From positions 1 to 64,000 of the forward strand of contig CALHAR010000001.1 of the NCBI GenBank assembly GCA_937931645.1: a stretch of 64,000 nt of DNA, in the 5' to 3' direction. The notes beneath the pieces were generated by a model. That model was not told where the DNA came from, ran no database searches, and saw only the letters and a list, made by a program, of their open reading frames with translations. Numbering within the stretch: position 1 is the first letter of the stretch; the number at the start of each line of letters is the position of its first letter. Both the position numbers and the translations under genes were made by a program. Below, one piece after another: positions 8,546 to 18,387 of this stretch. Origin of the DNA: an uncultured Alphaproteobacteria bacterium (lineage in GTDB: Bacteria > Pseudomonadota > Alphaproteobacteria > Micavibrionales > Micavibrionaceae).

Positions 8546-9913
8546 ATGGAAATGGTTCAATATATTGTTTTAGGCGGCATTGCTTTTTATTTTCTTATCA
8601 TGATTATAGTAGGCTTACGCGCCAGCCAAGACCAATCCCATGAAGGTTTCACAATTGGTAACAGAAATGTTGGTTTAATCCCAACCATCGGTTCCTTAGC
8701 CAGTAGCTTTCGAGACGGTATGGGAGCCGTGTTCTGGGTTGGGTTTGGAATCACCGTTGGGTATGGTGGACTCGGTATGGGATTTGGCGTCTTAGTGGGA
8801 TACCTGCTTTATGCCGTTTTTGGTCCTAAAGTACGTGAAAAAGCCAATAACTTAAATATCATTACGGTTGGTGAAATGATCCGTCATTCTATTGGACGTA
8901 TCACAGAAAAATCCTCTGCGCTTATTGTCGTTTTTTACAGCCTCATTCTTATTGCCGTTCAACTTTTTGTATCAGGTAATATTTTTGCTGAAGTCTTACA
9001 AATCGACGCATGGATTGGTGTTATCAGTGTCGCTTGCGTTGTTGGAATTTATTTATTCTTTGGCGGTTATAGCACGGTTGTAAAAACAGATGCTATTCAG
9101 TTTTTTCTTATTATTTCATTTATAATTGTTCCATTTTTAGTTCCACCCGCGTCAGAAGACATGCTAAACGTAAGCTCTCTTTTTTCCCTTCCTGTCCTTG
9201 ATCAAATAGCTCTCTTTGGTATAGGTCTTGGTTACGTCTTAAGCAGTTCAGATGGGTGGCAACGCTTGTTTTCGGCAAAGAATAACAACGTCATTCGTAT
9301 TGGTTTCCCTATGGCTGGTATTGCCTTTTTCCTCATGACATTAAGCCTTATCTGGTTTGGTATGGGGGCAAAAGGCCTGCTCACTGGCGATATTGACGAT
9401 AGCCGTGCTTTATTCGACATCTTTACACAAAATGCATTATCACCGTGGATATTATCCTACGTCGCTATCATCATCATGGCGATTACCATGTCATCGCTTG
9501 ATACATTTTGCTATCTCTTCGCCTCGTCTTTAACCAAGAATATCCTGCCTGTGCATAAAACAAAAAACCGCACGTCATATATTCGTTCTACACGAATTAT
9601 CATGTTAGTGGCTTTGGTTAGCATGAGCGTGGTCGCCTTAACAATCTCTGATGTGATTCAATTCTTATTAAGTGCCTCCAGCCTAGTTTTTATCCTATCG
9701 CCTATTTATGTTGCCGTCGGGTTTGGATGGTTTAAGCAATCAAAAAAACTCGATATATTCACCACCCTTTCCATGGGTGTAAGCACGATAGTCTACGTCA
9801 CCATGTTCATACGTGGTGATTTGGAAAATATGATTATGTTGATGGTTCCTATTACATTGAACACAGCCTTTGTCATACTCGGTTTACTGGGACAGCGTTT
9901 ATTTGCAAAGTAA
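8546..9913 (+). CDS. Sodium:solute symporter (SSS family)
   Basis: A 455-aa inner-membrane transporter predicted to couple sodium entry to uptake of an unidentified solute. About 12-13 hydrophobic segments span the protein. The N-terminal FTIGNRNVGLIPTIGSLASS region is typical of SSS carriers, with further family features in GGYSTVVKTDAIQFF. AGAGGTGG precedes the ATG. It is at the short end for the family. rnhB begins 3 bp after its stop. Substrate cannot be inferred. Confidence 0.85.
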   Translation: MEMVQYIVLGGIAFYFLIMIIVGLRASQDQSHEGFTIGNRNVGLIPTIGSLASSFRDGMGAVFWVGFGITVGYGGLGMGFGVLVGYLLYAVFGPKVREKANNLNIITVGEMIRHSIGRITEKSSALIVVFYSLILIAVQLFVSGNIFAEVLQIDAWIGVISVACVVGIYLFFGGYSTVVKTDAIQFFLIISFIIVPFLVPPASEDMLNVSSLFSLPVLDQIALFGIGLGYVLSSSDGWQRLFSAKNNNVIRIGFPMAGIAFFLMTLSLIWFGMGAKGLLTGDIDDSRALFDIFTQNALSPWILSYVAIIIMAITMSSLDTFCYLFASSLTKNILPVHKTKNRTSYIRSTRIIMLVALVSMSVVALTISDVIQFLLSASSLVFILSPIYVAVGFGWFKQSKKLDIFTTLSMGVSTIVYVTMFIRGDLENMIMLMVPITLNTAFVILGLLGQRLFAK

Positions 9914-9916
9914 ATT

Positions 9917-10531
9917 ATGAGAAAGTTCGACCAACAATTTAACGCGCCAGTTTGTGGTATTGACGAGGTTGGGCGGGGGCCTTTATGTGGCCCTGTAACC
10001 TCGGCTTGCGTCTATATTCCACCGGAAAACCTTGATAACCCGCTTTGGGATCAAATTAACGATAGTAAGAAAATATCTGCCATTAAGCGTGAAAAACTGT
10101 TTGAACCGATAAAAGAGCTTTGCTTTTTTGGCATTGCCGAGGCCACGGCGCAGGAAATAGACCAATTCAACATCCATCACGCCACGCTTCTCGCCATGAA
10201 GCGCGCTTATGAGGATATGGTTGATAAATTCTCAATTTCACCCCAAACAGCCCTTATTGACGGTAAATTCGCGCCTGACATCCCCTGTGCCACTCAAACC
10301 GTCATCAAAGGCGATAGCCTGTCGCTATCCATCGGCGCCGCCTCTATTATCGCAAAAGTCACGCGAGATAGATTAATGAGCCAACTCCATGAAAAATTCC
10401 CCCATTATGGCTGGGACAGCAATGCAGGTTATGGCACCAAAACCCATATGGAAGGCCTGAAAAGCCACGGCCTGACTCCGTTCCATCGTTTATCTTTTGC
10501 ACCGTGCAGAGCCATAAAAAATAAAGCTTAA
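9917..10531 (+). CDS. rnhB: Ribonuclease HII
   Basis: A 204-aa enzyme that cuts RNA at RNA-DNA junctions and removes misincorporated ribonucleotides. The catalytic carboxylates are visible in CGIDEVGRGPL (Asp, Glu), in LIDGKF and near AKVTRDR. The C-terminus keeps the family-typical HYGWDSNAGYGTKTH. It follows the symporter by 3 bp, so the two are probably co-transcribed. In several alphaproteobacteria rnhB is followed by ccrM, as here. Confidence 0.95.
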   Translation: MRKFDQQFNAPVCGIDEVGRGPLCGPVTSACVYIPPENLDNPLWDQINDSKKISAIKREKLFEPIKELCFFGIAEATAQEIDQFNIHHATLLAMKRAYEDMVDKFSISPQTALIDGKFAPDIPCATQTVIKGDSLSLSIGAASIIAKVTRDRLMSQLHEKFPHYGWDSNAGYGTKTHMEGLKSHGLTPFHRLSFAPCRAIKNKA

Positions 10532-10543
10532 CCGAACTCTACC

Positions 10544-10566
10544 CGTAGCGCGTTTACGCGTCCTAG
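10544..10566 (+). repeat. Solitary palindromic element between rnhB and ccrM
   Basis: CGTAGCGCGTTTACGCGTCC forms a hairpin with arms CGCGT/ACGCG around TT. Compared with the copy at 2137 the arms differ by paired changes (GCGGGT/ACCCGC versus GCGCGT/ACGCGT), so base pairing is retained. No T-run follows. Confidence 0.6.
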
Positions 10567-10590
10567 GGTGTAACTTTTTACATTAAATAT

Positions 10591-11848
<1,258 letters not shown>

Positions 11849-11872
11849 CACTTAATATTAAGCAGGGGCATT

Positions 11873-12310
11873 ATGAATAGACTATTTAAAACAATCACAA
11901 AATCACAAAATCAGGAATCTATTATCCCCCTACATAAAACCCAATCTACCGAGCATAAAGTTCTTATTGAACAATTAGAACTCGACATGTTCATCGGTAT
12001 TCTACCCGAAGAGAAAACTAAAAAACAACTCGTTATCATTAGTCTTGAGCTTCACCTTAAACCAAAAGATAACTATAATGATAAAATAGAAAACACAGTT
12101 TGTTATGGTGGTATTATCACAGCCATAGAAACACTAACCGCAAGTAAGCATTTTAATTTAATAGAAACATTAGCAGAAGAAATCACAGCCGAGTGCTTTC
12201 AACACGCCACGGTTAAAAAGGTAGATATCTCTATCAAAAAACCAAATATTATTAACAGTGCAAAAGCTGTAGGTTTTTCAATGGTTACATCCAAAGAGAG
12301 TAACTGTTAA
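11873..12310 (+). CDS. folB: Dihydroneopterin aldolase family protein
   Basis: A 145-aa protein of the FolB fold, predicted to cleave dihydroneopterin in folate synthesis. The family start is visible as IEQLELDMFIGILPEEK, followed by NTVCYGGIITAIETL, FNLIETLAEEI and the C-terminal ISIKKPN. It has an extra N-terminal stretch of about 30 polar residues. Other folate-synthesis genes are not adjacent. It follows ccrM by 24 bp with GCAGGGG before the ATG, and its last 4 bp overlap the convergent gene. Confidence 0.8.
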   Translation: MNRLFKTITKSQNQESIIPLHKTQSTEHKVLIEQLELDMFIGILPEEKTKKQLVIISLELHLKPKDNYNDKIENTVCYGGIITAIETLTASKHFNLIETLAEEITAECFQHATVKKVDISIKKPNIINSAKAVGFSMVTSKESNC

Positions 12311-13119
12311 AAATCAACAGTACTGAGCAAACCTGTCTCATCTTGATTTTCAAAAATATCTATACCGTCAATCTCTCCAAATATAGTAGAGGCTGGTCTT
12401 TTATTATCACCAGTAACCACCCCTTGATATTGAAGAAAGCTCATTCTAACCCGTGCAAAAACTAATCTGTTAAATCGTTGCGAACGAAGTTCTTTAGGTT
12501 TGTCTAAAATCGATTTGTTTTTATCTCGTAAAATCAACGCTTGAGCCACATCTTCATCAATCGATACGAACTTGTAACTAAGGGGTTCATTTAAAATAAA
12601 AGAAATGCTCCTTGGGTATTTTTTTACGTCCCTAACACGGCCGCAAACCCTATCCTTTCTGCCGCCAACCTCAACATGGCGTAAATCTTCAAATTGGGTG
12701 CCATTAATAATAGGAAAACCTTTTTTTTTCGGATCATACCGACCTAAATCAACAGGAACTATAATTTTATACTTATCAGAATATGTGGGTATGTCTTCTT
12801 TAATAATTTCACGTGTCGCATCACGAACTTTTTCCCAATTAAAGTCGTCTTTTAAATATTGTTGATAAAAGTCGCATTCATTAATCATTACAAAATTATC
12901 TATAGCCGTATCATCATCAAAACTAAAAACGTTTTTCAGCCAATATAACTTAGAGAAGTTTTGAATATTGCTTTCCTGATATTTATCCGCGTATTTATCT
13001 TCAAGATACGTCACCTCTTCCAACGTATCGGTTGCAACAATCTGGCTCTCTTGTTCTTGAGAGAATGCAGAACCCACCACACAGAACGAAAAAGCGACTA
13101 TAAGAATTATTCTTTTCAT
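12307..13119 (-). CDS. Secreted protein of unknown function
   Basis: A 270-aa protein that I do not recognise. Residues 1-20 form a clear signal peptide ending VGSAFS, so the mature protein is probably periplasmic or surface-exposed. The remainder is soluble and mixed alpha/beta, with a basic region around PKELRSQRFNRLVFARVRM. C83 and C159 are the cysteines predicted in the mature protein. It overlaps the convergent folB stop by 4 bp and lies 58 bp after mutY on the same strand. Confidence 0.7.
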   Translation of the reverse strand: MKRIILIVAFSFCVVGSAFSQEQESQIVATDTLEEVTYLEDKYADKYQESNIQNFSKLYWLKNVFSFDDDTAIDNFVMINECDFYQQYLKDDFNWEKVRDATREIIKEDIPTYSDKYKIIVPVDLGRYDPKKKGFPIINGTQFEDLRHVEVGGRKDRVCGRVRDVKKYPRSISFILNEPLSYKFVSIDEDVAQALILRDKNKSILDKPKELRSQRFNRLVFARVRMSFLQYQGVVTGDNKRPASTIFGEIDGIDIFENQDETGLLSTVDF

Positions 13120-13177
13120 ACCTAGTAGTATAAATCTGATTTGCCCTTCAAATCAAACACTCCCTATAATGTTCTAC

Positions 13178-14239
13178 CTATTTGGCAAGCTTTACCACTT
13201 TTTTGAATAAAGTTGGCAAGCCCAACGCCCCTAAATCTGTGGTTGGCACCCAAACAGGGGAACTTTGAGACAAACGCCCACCTTTTCTCAGTTTCTTCGT
13301 ATATATCTCCAATTTTAAATCAAAATGCGTAAAACTATGGGTAATAAACTGCCCTAAAGGTTTATACCCCTTTTCTGGTTGAATATCCGTATCTGTCAAA
13401 ACCCATTCAGATGTTGGCAACCCTAACATACCACCCAGCATTTCTTTTTCATCACGCCGAACAAAACAGATTTCGTTCTTATCATTGGTTATCCAATAAA
13501 CCGCGCCATGCTTTTGTGGTTTAGGCTTCTTCGCTTTACGGACAGGCAAGCTCGCCGCAATATCTTGCGCTTTGCCCGCGCATAAATCCCTGACAGGGCA
13601 CAACATGCATTTAGGGGGTTTTGGCGTACAAATTCCTGATCCTAAATCCATAAGGGCTTGGGCATAGTCACCAGGTCTGTCTTTACGACCATCTGCTAAT
13701 CCCCCTGCTAATTTCTTTAAATGCGGCTTGCTGTTAGGTACAGGCTCTTTCACGGCATAGATACGCGCCATCACACGTTCAATATTACCATCAACAACAT
13801 TAGCAGGTTTTTGAAACGCAATCGCGCGAATAGCCGCACTGGTATAGCCCCCTATCCCTGGTAATTTTTCTAAATCCTCTTGGGCGGCGGGGAAAACTCC
13901 ATTCAACTCTCCACTCACCACCTTGGCGCATTTATGAAGATTACGCGCCCGCGCATAATACCCTAACCCTGCCCATTCATGCATAACATCATCTTGCTCC
14001 GCCGCTGCTAAGTCATGAACCGTTGGCCAACGCTTAATGAATTTATCAAAATACGGTCCAACAGTCACAACAGTCGTTTGCTGTAACATAATCTCAGATA
14101 GCCATACATAATAAGGATTGGCTTTCTTCTTCCCAACATTGCGCCACGGCAGCACGCGTTGGTGCGTATCATACCATTTCAGAATTCTATTTCTAAAATC
14201 ATCTATATTTACATTGTGAAGTTTAGTCGAATTTGCCAT
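13178..14239 (-). CDS. mutY: A/G-specific adenine glycosylase
   Basis: A 353-aa base-excision repair enzyme that removes adenine opposite 8-oxoguanine. The catalytic glutamate is in LSEIMLQQTTV, the helix-hairpin-helix in LPGIGGYTSAAI and the catalytic aspartate in NVVDGNIERVMAR. Four iron-sulfur cysteines occur in CTPKPPKCMLCPVRDLC with C-x6-C-x2-C-x5-C spacing. The NUDIX-like recognition domain forms the C-terminus. It is divergent from the DUF721 gene with only 12 bp between start codons, so promoters must overlap the coding regions. Confidence 0.96.
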   Translation of the reverse strand: MANSTKLHNVNIDDFRNRILKWYDTHQRVLPWRNVGKKKANPYYVWLSEIMLQQTTVVTVGPYFDKFIKRWPTVHDLAAAEQDDVMHEWAGLGYYARARNLHKCAKVVSGELNGVFPAAQEDLEKLPGIGGYTSAAIRAIAFQKPANVVDGNIERVMARIYAVKEPVPNSKPHLKKLAGGLADGRKDRPGDYAQALMDLGSGICTPKPPKCMLCPVRDLCAGKAQDIAASLPVRKAKKPKPQKHGAVYWITNDKNEICFVRRDEKEMLGGMLGLPTSEWVLTDTDIQPEKGYKPLGQFITHSFTHFDLKLEIYTKKLRKGGRLSQSSPVWVPTTDLGALGLPTLFKKVVKLAK

Positions 14240-14251
14240 AGTTAATCTGTT

Positions 14252-14728
14252 ATGTGTGCCCTAAAACTTGTCTCAACTGCCGTCCCAAAAGTGACGAAGA
14301 AAACCTTTAAGCGTAAATATATCGCTTTAGGGCGAATTGTCACGCAATGGGGTGATATTATGGGCGAAAAAATGGCGGCGCACGCTCAACCTCTCAAAAT
14401 TCACTATCGCAAAGCAAAACGTAAAGGTGACAGACCAACGGCTAGACTTGATATTGCGGCCTCCTCTGCTTACTCCTCTCTGCTTATTATGCAAAAAGGC
14501 GTTATACTAGAAAAGATCAACCATATTTTCGGCGAACAACTTGTGACCGATATTAAATTTGTCCATCAAGTGACCAATCGTAAAGAAAAACCGCCCAAAA
14601 TAACAAAACCTTTGACTGAAGTCGAAAAAAACAGTTTATCCGGCATGCTAGATGGGATAGAAGATAATGAACTAAAACAGCGTCTTGCCTCAATGGGTGA
14701 AGCGCTCATGCAAGACAAACACGAATAA
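14252..14728 (+). CDS. DUF721/DciA-like protein
   Basis: A 158-aa protein whose N-terminal half (about 18-105) resembles the DUF721 domain of DciA, a loader of the replicative helicase DnaB. Visible features are a basic N-terminus, the GDIMGEKMAAHAQP segment and RLDIAASSAYSSLLIMQKGVILEKIN. The C-terminal 50 residues are charged and variable. In other alphaproteobacteria this gene sits beside mutY and near dsbA-smc, as here. Confidence 0.75.
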   Translation: MCALKLVSTAVPKVTKKTFKRKYIALGRIVTQWGDIMGEKMAAHAQPLKIHYRKAKRKGDRPTARLDIAASSAYSSLLIMQKGVILEKINHIFGEQLVTDIKFVHQVTNRKEKPPKITKPLTEVEKNSLSGMLDGIEDNELKQRLASMGEALMQDKHE

Positions 14729-14750
14729 CAAATTTTTACACCTAAAACCC

Positions 14751-14790
14751 GAGCAAATAAAACCCAACAAATAAAACCCAACAAATAAGA
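14751..14790 (+). repeat. Short direct repeats in the efp leader
   Basis: Three imperfect 14-bp units of the form AACAAATAAAACCC lie between DUF721 and efp. They are A-rich and unstructured. They may keep the efp ribosome-binding region open or be simple slippage products. Confidence 0.6.
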
Positions 14791-14814
14791 CAGAGTGAAT
14801 AGGATAAATAGAAC

Positions 14815-15381
14815 ATGAAGGTTACCGCCATAACTTTACGCAAAGGCAATGTACTTGACTATAACGGCAAGCTATCAATCGTCACAAACTACGAGATTAT
14901 ACAACCCGGTAAAGGCGCGTCTGTTATCCAAGTTGAAATGCGCGACATCCGCTCTGGCAACAAAGATAACATACGTTTTCGCACCCAAGAAACTGTTGAG
15001 CGCGTCCGCCTAGACCAAGCAGAGCATCAATATCTATTTAGTGATGAGAGCAGCTATACTTTCATGAATACCGAAACTTACGAACAAGTTATGGTCTTAA
15101 AAGAAATCATCGGGGACGCTGCCGTGTTCTTGCAAGATGGAATGCTTGTCCAAATCGAAAGCCATGAAGGCGAACCTTTAGGCGTCACATTACCCGATAC
15201 AGTCATCATGGAAATTATTGAGGCCGAACCTGTTGTCAAAGGTCAAACTGCAACCACCTCTTACAAACCTGCTATTGTTGAAAATGGCGCAAAGGTTATG
15301 GTGCCGCCTTTCATTGATATCGGCACACGAATTGTTATCAGAACAGAAGATTCCACTTATTTAGAACGCGCAAAGGATTAA
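14815..15381 (+). CDS. efp: Translation elongation factor P
   Basis: A 188-aa factor that relieves ribosome stalling at polyproline. It has three beta-barrel domains. The modification-site loop reads IIQPGKGASV, with a lysine at the position that EpmA lysylates in other bacteria; a candidate epmA is at 53919-54950. Length and C-terminus (IDIGTRIVIRTEDSTYLERA) are typical. suhB follows 13 bp later. Confidence 0.95.
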   Translation: MKVTAITLRKGNVLDYNGKLSIVTNYEIIQPGKGASVIQVEMRDIRSGNKDNIRFRTQETVERVRLDQAEHQYLFSDESSYTFMNTETYEQVMVLKEIIGDAAVFLQDGMLVQIESHEGEPLGVTLPDTVIMEIIEAEPVVKGQTATTSYKPAIVENGAKVMVPPFIDIGTRIVIRTEDSTYLERAKD

Positions 15382-15394
15382 TAAATAAAAAATC

Positions 15395-16204
15395 ATGGCA
15401 CAAAGCACCTCCCCCTTAATGAATATCATGATCCGCGCCGCTGAAAAAGCCGGACGTAACCTTACGCGTGACTTTGGTGAAGTAGAAAATTTGCAAGTCT
15501 CTCGTAAAGGCCCTGCTGATTTTGTAACCGCCGCCGACAAACGTGCCGAAGAAATTATCTTTGAAGAGCTGAAAAAAGCACGCCCTGATTATTCTTTCCT
15601 TATGGAAGAAAGCGGCTCTGTTAAAGGCGCAAACGAAGACCATAAATGGATTATAGACCCTTTAGATGGCACGCATAACTTCATGCACGGTATTCCACAC
15701 TGGTGTGTTTCTATTGCCCTAGAAACCAAAGGTCGTATCGAAGCCGCTCTTATTTACGACCCCATTAAGGAAGAAATTTTCCGTGCCGAACGTAGTAATG
15801 GCGCCTTTGTTAATGGCAAGCGCCTTCGTGTTTCTAACCGTAGTGACCTTGAAAGCTCAACTATCGCTTTTGGCTCTGCCCATATTGATGCCGTCAAGCA
15901 ACAAACTTTTATTAATGAACTCAACACTGTTTCATCTGTCGCACCAATGGTACGCCGTTTTGGCGCCGCTGCCCTTGATTTAAGTTACGTGGCCGCAGGA
16001 CGTTTTGATGGTTATTGGGAGCGCGGCATCAAACCTTGGGACGTAGCCGCAGGGATATTAATCCTTAAAGAAGCAGGCGGTTTTGTAACATCCATAGATG
16101 ATGAGACCAACCCCGTTTATAGCCGCCAAATTGTCGCAGGTAATCAAAATATTTATAATCATTTGCGTAAGACATTGCGCGAAACGGCAAAAAAAGCAGC
16201 GTAA
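15395..16204 (+). CDS. suhB: Inositol-1-monophosphatase family protein
   Basis: A 269-aa magnesium-dependent phosphatase of the IMPase fold. The metal-site motifs are visible: MEESG, WIIDPLDGTHNF and the C-terminal KPWDVAAGILILKEAGG. In Escherichia coli SuhB also acts in ribosomal RNA transcription; that role here is only possible. It lies 13 bp after efp and 2 bp before the OmpA-like gene, suggesting one transcript. Confidence 0.92.
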   Translation: MAQSTSPLMNIMIRAAEKAGRNLTRDFGEVENLQVSRKGPADFVTAADKRAEEIIFEELKKARPDYSFLMEESGSVKGANEDHKWIIDPLDGTHNFMHGIPHWCVSIALETKGRIEAALIYDPIKEEIFRAERSNGAFVNGKRLRVSNRSDLESSTIAFGSAHIDAVKQQTFINELNTVSSVAPMVRRFGAAALDLSYVAAGRFDGYWERGIKPWDVAAGILILKEAGGFVTSIDDETNPVYSRQIVAGNQNIYNHLRKTLRETAKKAA

Positions 16205-16206
16205 CT

Positions 16207-17298
16207 ATGAAGAAGCTGACATTACTGACAGCCATTTTTCTTCTCATTCCCTTTCAAGTAAAGGCGCAAGATAATGCGCCTACAGAATCTTATACGCCGC
16301 CCCCAATGTTCGGCGCACCGCGTCCTGTCCCCCCTAAAAAAATTGCTCCCGCTACGCCTAAACTGCCAAAGATATCCGTACCTGCCAGTGATATGCCAAG
16401 TGATACACCAAGCACGCGCACAGAAACGAATACGCAACAAAATAAACCTAAAAAAACCAAAACGCCTCCGCCAGCCAAAAGACAAGCCCCCACCAAACAG
16501 AAGCAAATAAAAAAGAATGATGCTCAACCCCCGAAAGCCCCTGTGATCCCCCCCAAGAAACCTGAGCATCCAAAAGATCAGTTTGAAGGTACACCAATAG
16601 GGCAAGTCCCCGAAAACGGAACAGTTGAAAGAAATGAAGTTAAGCCTGGAATTGAACCAATAGATCTTATTAGGAAACAGTCACAACCTATTGAACCAGT
16701 TCCTCTTAAACCTGCTACTGTTGTACCCTCTACCCCTACACCAATCACTGCACCAGACCCTACATTCAAAGGGGTCGTTAAGGGGCCAAAAACTATGCCT
16801 TCCGTTAAAAAACAAAGCGTGGATACTGAAGTTTTATTTGAGCCTGAAAGCACCCCGCCCGCACCTATCATAAACCGTATCAACATTGAAGAAACGCCAA
16901 AAGATCAAAGCAATGAAAGCGCCACAGCTGTAACGCTGAATGAAAGCTATACGCTGCCAACATTAAGGACCGATAGTGATGGAAACCGTAAACTAAATTT
17001 AGTGTTTGAAGAAACCCAAGATAAACTGACCCCTGAACAGCTTCATACTTTAAGCCAGCTTATTATTCCTGCCTTGCAACAAGATACAAATACACGCCTC
17101 TTGCTCGAAGCATTCGCTAGTCCACAAGATGATAGTTTAAGCGGTGACAGGCGGCTTGCCTTAACCCGCGCCATGGCCATTAGAAGCCATATCCTTGCTC
17201 AAGAAGACATCGCGCCCAACAGATTAAGCGTGCGCTCCCTTGGTTCTCAAACCGATATCCAACCTATGGATCGGGTTGAAATCCTTCTTGTTCAGTAA
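16207..17298 (+). CDS. Pro-rich secreted protein with OmpA-like C-terminal domain
   Basis: A 363-aa envelope protein. Residues 1-20 form a signal peptide ending QVKA. A long Pro/Lys/Thr-rich linker covers about 25-245. The last 100 residues resemble an OmpA/MotB-type peptidoglycan-binding domain, including FASPQDDSLSGDRRLALTRAM and a short terminal ILLVQ strand. The architecture fits a tether between peptidoglycan and another envelope component. No lipobox is visible. It begins 2 bp after suhB. Confidence 0.7.
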   Translation: MKKLTLLTAIFLLIPFQVKAQDNAPTESYTPPPMFGAPRPVPPKKIAPATPKLPKISVPASDMPSDTPSTRTETNTQQNKPKKTKTPPPAKRQAPTKQKQIKKNDAQPPKAPVIPPKKPEHPKDQFEGTPIGQVPENGTVERNEVKPGIEPIDLIRKQSQPIEPVPLKPATVVPSTPTPITAPDPTFKGVVKGPKTMPSVKKQSVDTEVLFEPESTPPAPIINRINIEETPKDQSNESATAVTLNESYTLPTLRTDSDGNRKLNLVFEETQDKLTPEQLHTLSQLIIPALQQDTNTRLLLEAFASPQDDSLSGDRRLALTRAMAIRSHILAQEDIAPNRLSVRSLGSQTDIQPMDRVEILLVQ

Positions 17299-17459
17299 AA
17301 GCACTGTGGATAAAGCCCTTTCCCCCGTCCCCACAGATTGACAATAAAGCCCTCAATACCGCACTTTATAGTAGATTTCTCAAAGCAACTGCTTTACATA
17401 TCAACTTGCAATATAGCAAATGATTGTTTGGGCATAATAAAAACGAAAGGTTTAGACGC

Positions 17460-18332
17460 ATGTCTTCCGATAAAAAATCCAGTGCTTCACTGATTATTCT
17501 TCTACTCGTCTTCGCACTTATCGCAGGCGTAAGCTGGTTTTTCTTCAGCAAGCAAAAAGGCGATGTTACTGGTGATGTTGCAAAAACAAAGCAAGAGATC
17601 ATTGATCAGCTTTCTAATGCAACAGAACAAGACAGTCATACGGGTCATGACCACGGGCATGGAGATCACAATGACGCCCATGGCACAACCGCCACCTCCT
17701 CTGCGAATAATGAACAAGTTGGCATAAAAGGGACAGTGCATAAACTAAACCCTCCTGCTATCTACGGAAGACGCGCCGTTGGTAATCCAAACGCGCCGGT
17801 TCAAATCCAAGAGTTTTTCTCTTTAACATGTAATCACTGTGCAGACTTTCATAAAGGCACATACCAAGACATTAAAAAGAATTTGATTGATACAGGTAAA
17901 GTTTACTTCATCTATGAAGAATTTCCCCTTAATGGCCCTGCGCTTTATGGATCAATGATTGCACGCTGTCTTCCTGAAGAACGTTATGCAGGCTTTATTG
18001 ACATCTTATTCCGTACCCAAGATCAATGGGCATTTGGCGGTGACTTCAAATCTGCCCTTCTACAAAATGCGAAACTTGCTGGTATGAGCGAAGCTGAGTT
18101 TGATACCTGCTTTAACAATAAAGATTTACAAAAGGCCGTTGCCGTGAACATCAAAGACGCCTCAGAAGCATGGAAAGTAAACTCCACGCCAAGCTTTGTT
18201 GTGAATAATGGTGAGCGTATCATTTATGGATCTAAACCTTATGAAAGTTTTGAAAGACTGGTACAGCAATTAATGGATGCAGAAAAACCCTCTGCAACAA
18301 CAGAACCTGCAACAGATACGGTCTATGAATAA
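17460..18332 (+). CDS. DsbA-family thiol:disulfide oxidoreductase, membrane anchored
   Basis: A 290-aa protein with an N-terminal membrane anchor (about residues 11-31) and a periplasmic thioredoxin-fold DsbA domain starting near 105. The active site is CNHC in FFSLTCNHCADFH, and the cis-proline segment is NSTPSFVVNN. Between anchor and domain is a His-rich stretch (HTGHDHGHGDHNDAHG) that could bind metal. The ATG at 17460 is chosen for AAAGG at 17447-17451; an in-frame TTG at 17424 lacks such support. It is next to smc, a common alphaproteobacterial order. Confidence 0.88.
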   Translation: MSSDKKSSASLIILLLVFALIAGVSWFFFSKQKGDVTGDVAKTKQEIIDQLSNATEQDSHTGHDHGHGDHNDAHGTTATSSANNEQVGIKGTVHKLNPPAIYGRRAVGNPNAPVQIQEFFSLTCNHCADFHKGTYQDIKKNLIDTGKVYFIYEEFPLNGPALYGSMIARCLPEERYAGFIDILFRTQDQWAFGGDFKSALLQNAKLAGMSEAEFDTCFNNKDLQKAVAVNIKDASEAWKVNSTPSFVVNNGERIIYGSKPYESFERLVQQLMDAEKPSATTEPATDTVYE

Positions 18333-18387
18333 CGAATAATTGCCGCTATGACGACCACGATAAGACGACCACGATAAAGAGTAACCT

